From the NCBI GenBank assembly GCA_002501605.1, contig DANW01000009.1, positions 16,634-48,255 of the forward strand: a stretch of DNA of 31,622 bases, read 5' to 3'. Below the pieces are notes generated by a model. The model was not told the DNA's origin. It worked only from the letters and a program-made list of their open reading frames with translations, and searched no databases. Source of the stretch: Euryarchaeota archaeon UBA28. Lineage in GTDB: Archaea > Thermoplasmatota > Poseidoniia > Poseidoniales > Thalassarchaeaceae. Shown here piece by piece: positions 1-5,914 of the stretch (position 1 is the stretch's first letter; each line of letters begins with the position of its first letter). The position numbers and the translations under genes are program-made.

Positions 1-109
1 GGGAGCGATATCAATCTACAGTTCATTGGGGACACTCACTGTTTTCATTATCCTAATGGGGGCCGGCGTTTGGCACGTGTTCCGAAAGAGAGGAAGAATC
101 TACATCTGA
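1..109 (+). CDS. nuoA: NADH-quinone oxidoreductase subunit A, 3' end only
   Basis: An open frame enters from the left edge (first full codon at position 2) and ends at TGA 107-109. The 35 visible residues contain one hydrophobic segment (roughly GTLTVFIILMGAGVWHV) followed by a basic tail ending GRIYI, as expected for the last helix of NuoA, a small membrane subunit of complex I near the quinone channel. The segment is too short for identification on its own. The call rests mainly on position: it sits immediately upstream of nuoB in a standard nuo operon. Its TGA is nested in the ribosome-binding site of nuoB. Confidence 0.7.
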   Translation, partial: GAISIYSSLGTLTVFIILMGAGVWHVFRKRGRIYI

Positions 110-114
110 GGTGG
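108..114 (+). promoter_or_regulatory. Ribosome-binding site deciding the nuoB start
   Basis: GAGGTGG lies 5 bases before ATG 120 and overlaps both the nuoA stop codon and the GTG at 111. Because the GTG is inside the site, ATG 120 is the better start. Confidence 0.6.
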
Positions 115-119
115 CTCCA

Positions 120-716
120 ATGGCAGATGAGGATCAGAATTACGCTGTTTTCAACAGTAGGATGTTGATAGACACGGTCGGTGACATTACAGATGAAGCG
201 TTAAAGGCAAGTAGAATCAAAGACATAATTGGAGTCCTAGCTGGGAGAATATTCAATTGGGGTCAAAGAAAGTCCCTCTTCCCGCTTCACCTCGGGATAA
301 AATGCTGTGCTCTGGAGATGGCAGCCGCTGGAGCCAGTCGCTTCGATGCAGAGAGATTTGGAGTATTCTTCAGATCAAGTCCTAGGCAGTGTGACGTTCT
401 TCTGGTAAATGGTCCGATAAGCAAGAAGTTCGCCGATCCGATAGTCAGGCTTTGGGAACAGATGCCAGAGCCGAAGTGGTGTATTGCGATGGGAGAGTGC
501 GCAATTTCTGGTGGCCCATACTTTCAGTCGTACAACATACTGGAGGGTGTTGATACTGTAATCCCAGTAGATGTCTACATCCCAGGTTGCCCTCCAAGGC
601 CCGAGGCTCTGATTGATGGATTTGACAAACTAAGGCAGAAAATCATCAGGATCGGAGCTAGTCCGAGTAGTGATCGTCCAATCACCCAAAGGCCACTAAT
701 CACAGGAGACCTCTGA
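120..716 (+). CDS. nuoB: NADH-quinone oxidoreductase subunit B (cluster N2 protein)
   Basis: NuoB holds the terminal 4Fe-4S cluster N2, which passes electrons to quinone at the junction of the peripheral and membrane arms. The 198-residue product has the family pattern: tandem cysteines in GIKCCALEM (C62, C63), then C127 in MGECAISGG and C157 in YIPGCPPRPEA, the four N2 ligands. An N-terminal stretch of about 20 residues precedes the core. A GTG at 111 would add three residues, but it lies inside the ribosome-binding site. The gene is followed four bases later by nuoC, so the two are probably co-translated. Confidence 0.96.
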   Translation: MADEDQNYAVFNSRMLIDTVGDITDEALKASRIKDIIGVLAGRIFNWGQRKSLFPLHLGIKCCALEMAAAGASRFDAERFGVFFRSSPRQCDVLLVNGPISKKFADPIVRLWEQMPEPKWCIAMGECAISGGPYFQSYNILEGVDTVIPVDVYIPGCPPRPEALIDGFDKLRQKIIRIGASPSSDRPITQRPLITGDL

Positions 717-720
717 TAAA

Positions 721-1380
721 ATGTCCCGAGTAGTCCCTTCCTCTACCCAGAAGGACGCAGCTGAGAAAACAGCCTCAGCAATCAGCAGGATAAAGGGCTC
801 CGAGGCTGAGGTAGTGGAGAGGTCCAGTGGGACTAGGTCAAGGTGGACCATTTCCGTAAAATGCGACCCAGCAAATTGGAGGGGTCTAGCCGAGAAGTTA
901 TACAAGACTCACGAAGTCGACTATTGCTCGATGATTACTGGTATTCACTGGCCTGATGGACCCACAGAGAAGAAATGGGAGGTAGTCTACCATTTTCTCA
1001 GAACAGGAGTCAAGAATCCTCCTGAGATTGACGGAGTTCAACAACCAGTAATCACCGACCCGACCTCTGTAAAAGGCAAGCAAATCCCTCTCGAGATTGA
1101 GGTTACAATAGCAATTCCCGAGACTAGGACGCCCTCTGTTCCAAGTATCCAAGACTTGTGGGCAGGCGCCGACTGGAATGAAAAAGAAACGTGGGATTTA
1201 GTGGGTATTGACTTCGAAGGCCACGAGGGGATGAGAAGGGTACTACAGCCCCACGAGACTCCAACTGGATACCATCCCCTGCAGAAACAACACAATCTCC
1301 GATATCATGGATTTGAGGAAATGTACGACGATGCACAAGGGTTCTCTCGAAAGCCAGATGATGTTGGTAAGGTAAAGTAG
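721..1380 (+). CDS. nuoC: NADH-quinone oxidoreductase subunit C (30 kDa subunit)
   Basis: NuoC is a cofactor-free subunit of the peripheral arm that packs against NuoD and NuoB. The 219-residue product carries the 30-kDa-subunit signature around residues 150-172: WNEKETWDLVGIDFEGHEG followed by MRRVL, equivalent to the usual E-x-YDMFGI-F-GHP-LRRIL. The N-terminal 30 residues are polar and poorly conserved, typical of this family. It is a separate gene, not fused to NuoD as in E. coli. The ATG follows the nuoB TGA by four bases, with AGGAGAC upstream. The stop codon TAG forms part of the nuoD ribosome-binding site. Confidence 0.94.
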   Translation: MSRVVPSSTQKDAAEKTASAISRIKGSEAEVVERSSGTRSRWTISVKCDPANWRGLAEKLYKTHEVDYCSMITGIHWPDGPTEKKWEVVYHFLRTGVKNPPEIDGVQQPVITDPTSVKGKQIPLEIEVTIAIPETRTPSVPSIQDLWAGADWNEKETWDLVGIDFEGHEGMRRVLQPHETPTGYHPLQKQHNLRYHGFEEMYDDAQGFSRKPDDVGKVK

Positions 1381-1388
1381 GTGATAAA

Positions 1389-2525
1389 ATGGCAGAAATG
1401 TGGATTTCAATGGGGCCTCAGCACCCAATGACACATGGACTGTGGACATTGAAAATTAAGGTGGATGGGGAAACCGTCGTGGATACGGTCCCTGATCTTG
1501 GGTATATCCACAGGGGCGTTGAGAAAATTTGTGAATCAAGAGATTTCACACAGATAACCACGTATTGTGACAGACTTTGCTATGCAAGCGCAAATACATG
1601 GTCTCACTCTTACATCTACGCCGCAGAGGATTTGTTGGGAGTCGAGGTGCCAGAGAGAGCTGAATACATCAGGCTAATCGCTGTAGAGTTGCAGAGAATA
1701 GCATCCCACTTGATGTGGCTGGGGGCCTATGGGCCGGATACGGGAAACCTCTCAGTATTGGTCTGGTGTCTGAGGGAGAGGGAGATGATGATGGATTTAC
1801 TCCAGGAGCTGGGTGGATCTAGGATGCATTACAACTTCCCCAGAATAGGCGGAGTCAAGAGAGATCTGCCTCATGGCTTCGCCCAGAGGGCGAGATCCAA
1901 ACTCGAGCTATTCTTGCAAAGAATCCAAGAGTATGAGGCGTTATACGATGAAAGTACGGTTTTCTTGGTCAGAACCCAAGGAGTGGGATATGCCAAGGCC
2001 GAGGAGATGGTGAACGAGGGTGTTTCAGGCCCCAATTTGAGGGCAGCAGGCGTCAACTACGATGTAAGATGGGCACATCCCTACTCTGTCTACAGTGAAC
2101 TAGATTGGGAGCCTCCAGTTGAGAGATCGTCGATCAAGGGGGCGGATTGCTATGACAGATACAGAGTCAGAGTCGAGGAAATGAGGATTAGCGCTCTACT
2201 CACATTGCAAGCTCTGGATAAAATGCCAGGAGGATCCGACACATATCACGAACCTGGAGATCCTAAGCTATTGGCGAAAGCCCCGAGCAGGGCACCAGAA
2301 GGAACAAGCGGTTACCATCATTTCGAGGATAGCCGCGGTGAATCAATGTTCTACATCGCAGGCGGAGGAGACGGTAGGGGAAAGAACCCGTACAGGGTCT
2401 CGATAAGGTCTCCTATGTTCATTACCATTCCTTATGCATCCAAATGCATGATTGGTTACAAAGTGGCTGACATTCCTGCAATAATGGGTTCTTTCGACCC
2501 ATGTATAGGCGAGACGGATAGGTGA
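1389..2525 (+). CDS. nuoD: NADH-quinone oxidoreductase subunit D (49 kDa subunit)
   Basis: NuoD forms most of the quinone-binding pocket next to cluster N2 and descends from the large subunit of NiFe hydrogenases. The 378-residue product begins with the family signature MGPQHPMTHG (residues 8-17), has LGYIHRGVEK, and ends with SFDPCIGETDR, the altered C-terminal motif that has lost the nickel-binding cysteine pair. The ribosome-binding site AGGTGAT (1379-1385) with a three-base spacer supports ATG 1389. The next gene is nuoH, five bases after the stop: no nuoE, nuoF or nuoG lies between, so the NADH dehydrogenase module is not encoded here. Confidence 0.96.
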   Translation: MAEMWISMGPQHPMTHGLWTLKIKVDGETVVDTVPDLGYIHRGVEKICESRDFTQITTYCDRLCYASANTWSHSYIYAAEDLLGVEVPERAEYIRLIAVELQRIASHLMWLGAYGPDTGNLSVLVWCLREREMMMDLLQELGGSRMHYNFPRIGGVKRDLPHGFAQRARSKLELFLQRIQEYEALYDESTVFLVRTQGVGYAKAEEMVNEGVSGPNLRAAGVNYDVRWAHPYSVYSELDWEPPVERSSIKGADCYDRYRVRVEEMRISALLTLQALDKMPGGSDTYHEPGDPKLLAKAPSRAPEGTSGYHHFEDSRGESMFYIAGGGDGRGKNPYRVSIRSPMFITIPYASKCMIGYKVADIPAIMGSFDPCIGETDR

Positions 2526-2529
2526 ACAA

Positions 2530-4065
2530 ATGGCAAGTAGTGATTGGTTAGATTTGACTGGCTGGCTCCAATCCATGGTTGGATGGTCAATGGATCAGAC
2601 CCATGACATTCTTCCCGACTCAGAGTACGGTCTCGGACCACTTGGTTCCATCAACCCGCAATCCTTCTTTTCCTCCATCCAGCCTTCCCTGGAATCCTTC
2701 TTCCATGCCACAATAATGTGCACAGTCGTATTCACCACCCTTATGCTCACAATGCTGGCAATACCATACATCGAAAGGAAGTTCATCGGGAGACTAATGG
2801 ACAGATTGGGTGCCACCACTACACTCAGGAGCCTCTGGGTGGGTGAAAGCGGTGCTACAGCAGGAGATTGGTGGAATCAACTACCATTCGGAATCGGAAC
2901 GCCAGTAGGGTGGGTCGTGAACACTCTCAACTCGATATGGGGCAATGATCACGAGTTGGAAACCGTGGCGAGAGTCAACAACAGAAGCTATCATGGATAT
3001 TGGTTCCTTCTACCCGGATTCTTCCAAGCATTCGCTGATTTCTTTAAGTTCGCGACCAAGGAACACCTGGTTCCCAAAGACGCTGACAGAGTCGTCTTTG
3101 AGGTGGCTCCGGTGATTATCGTCTCTACCACAGTAATGGTCTTCGCATTTGTTCCGTTTGGCCCCCACATCTATGCAGCAAACCCCGATCTATCTCTTCT
3201 ATTCATGATGGCTATATTCGGAGTTGCTCCCCTCGGAGTTTTCTTCGCCGGATGGGCTTCGAACAATAAATACACGCTGATCGGGGGAATGAGGTCGGCT
3301 GCACAACTGACTGCTTACGAGATTCCGTTGCTAATCACAGTCCTAGGAGTCGCTGTCCTAAGTGGATCATTGAATATTATCGAGATAGTTGATTTCCAGA
3401 TGGGCAAGGACGAAGGAAACGTATGGAACTTCTTCATGATGCCATTGGGTGCGGCACTGTTCCTAATTACCATGATTGCCGAAGTCGAGAGGATTCCCTT
3501 TGACATGCCCGAAGCGGAGGCTGAGCTCGTTGAGGGATGGTGGACAGAGTACGGAGGAATAAGATGGGGTTTGATGTTCTCAGCAGAATACATGAGATCC
3601 TATGCTGCATGTATCCTGTTTGCACTCTTCTTCTTGGGAGGATGGGAGGCACCTTTCCAACACACACTCTCTGATCTGCCATTCTTGGGTGGAGCATTCA
3701 CGACACTGTTCATGCTAATTCCCGGTTTGGTATGGGTATTACTCAAGGCGTGGTTGTTGTTCGCAGTCTTCGTCTGGATCAGGGCCTCTCTTCACAGGGT
3801 CAGAACCGATCAGATTCTAGAGTTTGGATGGAGATACTTACTCCCCCTTTCTTTAGTCAACCTAATCATAGCTACTTATCTGAGATTAGAGCTGTATGAT
3901 GGAGGGAACTGGAACTTGTGGATTCCAGTAGTAATTACCACAGTGTCTTTCGGTATTTTCCTCCTGTACATATTTGATGAGGATGAAGAGGCGGCTAGAC
4001 TAAAGAGCAGACCATACAGCACTCAGGCAGTCATCAAGGCATCCCCTGGGAGTCACAGAGAGTAG
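2530..4065 (+). CDS. nuoH: NADH-quinone oxidoreductase subunit H, enlarged
   Basis: NuoH (ND1) is the membrane subunit that forms the quinone entry channel. At 511 residues it is much longer than the usual 320-350. The core is clear: IERKFIGRLMDR (81-92), GFFQAFADFFKFATKEHLVP (163-182), and later IPFDMPEAEAELVEG followed by WWTEYGGIRWG, the conserved acidic loop. Two additions stand out. One is an N-terminal polar stretch of about 55 residues before the first helix. The other is about 60 extra residues (roughly 95-160) in the first cytoplasmic loop, which normally reads R-x-GPNRVGP-x-GLLQ with only about eight residues between the flanks. AGGTGA overlapping the nuoD TGA gives the start. The frame is intact and co-linear with its neighbours. 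Confidence 0.95.
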   Translation: MASSDWLDLTGWLQSMVGWSMDQTHDILPDSEYGLGPLGSINPQSFFSSIQPSLESFFHATIMCTVVFTTLMLTMLAIPYIERKFIGRLMDRLGATTTLRSLWVGESGATAGDWWNQLPFGIGTPVGWVVNTLNSIWGNDHELETVARVNNRSYHGYWFLLPGFFQAFADFFKFATKEHLVPKDADRVVFEVAPVIIVSTTVMVFAFVPFGPHIYAANPDLSLLFMMAIFGVAPLGVFFAGWASNNKYTLIGGMRSAAQLTAYEIPLLITVLGVAVLSGSLNIIEIVDFQMGKDEGNVWNFFMMPLGAALFLITMIAEVERIPFDMPEAEAELVEGWWTEYGGIRWGLMFSAEYMRSYAACILFALFFLGGWEAPFQHTLSDLPFLGGAFTTLFMLIPGLVWVLLKAWLLFAVFVWIRASLHRVRTDQILEFGWRYLLPLSLVNLIIATYLRLELYDGGNWNLWIPVVITTVSFGIFLLYIFDEDEEAARLKSRPYSTQAVIKASPGSHRE

Positions 4066-4073
4066 GTGGTAGC

Positions 4074-5054
4074 ATGAAAGAGGCTTATCCAGATGAATAT
4101 AATACTGGGCATCCAAGGGCGACGCCTAATTTCAGGAATCTCGTTCTCCGACCTATGTGGATGACACTAAAAACCGCACTTAGGACATTCCCATTTGTTG
4201 GACGTCTCTGGTTCCTCAGGAATGACTATCACGGTCGCTCGGCAGTAATGATAGACAGGAACACCAAAGACAGGATAGGGGAAGAGCACCCTAGTACCGG
4301 TCAGAAGTTTGCTGCTGACAGAGAAACCAGCCAGCTCATGCCTTTCCTTGAAAGACCAGTCACCGTGATGTACCCGTATGAGAGATTGGAGGATCTTGAA
4401 CCGTGGCTTTTCGTCCCAGGCAACTACAATGGAAGAATAGGAGTAATTTGGGAGACTTGCACAGCATGCAAAGCATGTGTTAGGGCTTGTCCAAATGATT
4501 GCCTGCATATGACTTCTGAAGTAAGAGTGAACGTTCTTGATACCACCGAGGAGGGAGATGAATGGCATGGTTATGGGAGCGAGCTTGAGGCTGGAGGATT
4601 TGCTGCTAGGCCAAGAGAGGACTCTGGTGCTGAGAACTTCGATCTGATGACCGCCCACAGAGAAGCTCCTGCTGAGTATGATTTCGCTGAGATAATCGAT
4701 CTAACCGGAGACAAGGCCACTGTTAGGTGGATGGATGGGTCAGGAATTGAAACATTGGACTCATCGAATTTGAAGCCTGCTGAGAAAGACATAGTTTCTG
4801 GAAGAATAGATCTTGGAAGGTGCATGTTCTGCGGATTGTGCATGGAGTCATGTCCGTTCGAGTCGTTCTTCATGACAAACGAATACGATGGAATGTCTGG
4901 ATTCTCTAGACAAGACCTCTGGATGGATGCTGATAGAACCAGAGTCCTCCCTTCGACACACAAAGAAAGGGTGGATATGGAATTGGCCAAGAGAGCTGAG
5001 AAAGAGAAGGCGAAGATAGCGCGAAAGGCCGCAAAAGCAGCGGCAGAGGGATAG
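4074..5054 (+). CDS. nuoI: NADH-quinone oxidoreductase subunit I with inserted domain
   Basis: NuoI carries two 4Fe-4S clusters (N6a, N6b) leading electrons to NuoB. Both motifs are present: C129-x2-C132-x2-C135-x3-C139-P and C250-x2-C253-x2-C256-x3-C260-P. The last cysteine of the first motif and the first of the second are 111 residues apart, whereas typical NuoI has about 30, so about 80 residues are inserted (roughly 150-240). The insert is acidic at first and then has a beta-rich part (EIIDLTGDKATVRWMDGSG) resembling a small SH3/Tudor-like barrel, a resemblance judged by eye. There is also about 65 extra N-terminal residues and a Lys/Ala-rich helical tail from residue 300. Total length is 326 against the usual 160-180. 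AGGTGG overlapping the nuoH TAG precedes ATG 4074. Confidence 0.94.
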   Translation: MKEAYPDEYNTGHPRATPNFRNLVLRPMWMTLKTALRTFPFVGRLWFLRNDYHGRSAVMIDRNTKDRIGEEHPSTGQKFAADRETSQLMPFLERPVTVMYPYERLEDLEPWLFVPGNYNGRIGVIWETCTACKACVRACPNDCLHMTSEVRVNVLDTTEEGDEWHGYGSELEAGGFAARPREDSGAENFDLMTAHREAPAEYDFAEIIDLTGDKATVRWMDGSGIETLDSSNLKPAEKDIVSGRIDLGRCMFCGLCMESCPFESFFMTNEYDGMSGFSRQDLWMDADRTRVLPSTHKERVDMELAKRAEKEKAKIARKAAKAAAEG

Positions 5055-5058
5055 AAAC

Positions 5059-5328
5059 ATGGCCATAGACTTCGAAGCAGTAGTCTTCCTAATCCTGGCT
5101 GTAGCCACAGTGGGAGGGGCAATAGGCTGTGTATACGGAAAGAGGGTGGCCCACTCACTCCTCTTCCTCATGCTCACCTTCTTTGGTGTCGCCGGGATAT
5201 TCGTGCTTGCCAGCGCTGAGATGCTGGCAGCCGTGCAGATTCTCGTATATCTCGGATCTGTAATGCTAGTGGTCCAGTTCGGGGTAATGTTGACCAGAAG
5301 GCAAATTCAAGAGGGGGATATTGAATGA
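5059..5328 (+). CDS. nuoJ1: NADH-quinone oxidoreductase subunit J, N-terminal part (J1)
   Basis: This 89-residue, three-helix protein matches the first half of NuoJ (ND6), including the family stretch AVQILVYLGSVMLVVQFGVM (about residues 57-76), the helix that contains the pi-bulge involved in coupling quinone reduction to proton pumping. A full NuoJ has about 165-200 residues and five helices; the rest is encoded by the next gene. The stop overlaps the start of J2 (ATGA, 5325-5328), so translation is coupled. Split NuoJ/FpoJ genes are known in archaeal complex I and Fpo operons, so this is not likely to be a sequencing error. Confidence 0.88.
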   Translation: MAIDFEAVVFLILAVATVGGAIGCVYGKRVAHSLLFLMLTFFGVAGIFVLASAEMLAAVQILVYLGSVMLVVQFGVMLTRRQIQEGDIE

Positions 5329-5606
5329 GATTCCTCTCTATAATGGCCAGAGTAGGGACTGTAGGATTCATTCTAGCACTCCTGAGAGAGACTATGACCC
5401 ACCCAATGTGGGGGGCTGAGGCATGGGGGGGAAACTCAAACCCACCTTCGACATACGATCTCGCTGACGCTCTTTTCAATGAGTGGGCATTAGCAACTCT
5501 CGTTCTCGGAGCTCTTCTTTCAATGGCGATGATCGGCTCTTCTTACTTAGTACGTGACGAGAGACTTGTGAATCTGGTCTGGGACATGGGAGGAGATGAT
5601 CAATGA
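5325..5606 (+). CDS. nuoJ2: NADH-quinone oxidoreductase subunit J, C-terminal part (J2)
   Basis: The 93-residue product corresponds to the C-terminal half of NuoJ. One helix lies near the N-terminus, followed by a polar loop rich in Trp/Gly/Asn, then the conserved region DLADALFNEWALATLVLGA and a last helix containing SMAMIGSSYLV, equivalent to the final helices of ND6 (usually ...E-x-ASVLLLAAMIGA...). It overlaps J1 upstream and nuoK downstream, each by the four bases ATGA, so the three subunits are probably made in fixed ratio. Confidence 0.8.
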   Translation: MRFLSIMARVGTVGFILALLRETMTHPMWGAEAWGGNSNPPSTYDLADALFNEWALATLVLGALLSMAMIGSSYLVRDERLVNLVWDMGGDDQ

Positions 5607-5905
5607 TTGACCCAAGCTGGATTGCAGGACTGGGGGTCATATTGTTCGGTGTGGGACTAGTTGGAGTCTTTACGAGGAACAATGCAATAGTTGTCCTGAT
5701 GTGCATCGAAGTCATGCTCAATGCAGCAAATCTCAACTTCGTGGCAGGGACGATGCACTACGGCGATGTCAATGGTTGGGTATTCACATCTATTGCAATA
5801 GCGATTGCCGCTGCCGAGGTAGCAATCGGGCTAGCCATTTTCCTTTCCCTATACAGCACTCAAGAGACAATATCCCTAGATGATGCTACGACATTGAGAA
5901 ACTGA
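5603..5905 (+). CDS. nuoK: NADH-quinone oxidoreductase subunit K
   Basis: This is a 100-residue membrane protein with three helices, the standard NuoK size. The two membrane-buried glutamates essential for proton transfer in E. coli NuoK have equivalents at the same numbers: E36 in MCIEVMLNAANLNF and E72 in AAAEVAIGLAIF. The start ATG overlaps the J2 stop. The TGA is part of the GAGGTGA site that serves nuoL. Confidence 0.95.
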   Translation: MIDPSWIAGLGVILFGVGLVGVFTRNNAIVVLMCIEVMLNAANLNFVAGTMHYGDVNGWVFTSIAIAIAAAEVAIGLAIFLSLYSTQETISLDDATTLRN

Positions 5906-5910
5906 GGTGA
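5904..5910 (+). promoter_or_regulatory. Stop-codon-fused ribosome-binding site of nuoL
   Basis: TGAGGTGA combines the nuoK stop with GAGGTGA, four bases before ATG 5915. It is a clear example of the junction type seen between nuoA/B, nuoC/D, nuoD/H, nuoH/I and the biotin carboxylase/carrier pair. Confidence 0.6.
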
Positions 5911-5914
5911 ATCC

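Noticed and set aside
4167..5177. Long open frames on the minus strand across nuoI (163, 195 and 109 residues)
   Set aside because: They are antisense to a gene with full iron-sulfur motifs, have low-complexity or Ser/Leu-rich products, no recognisable family and no good start signals.
5325..5328. Frameshift explanation for the two NuoJ pieces
   Set aside because: The ATGA overlap is a regular coupling signal repeated at nuoJ2/nuoK and nuoL/nuoM, and split J genes are known in archaea.
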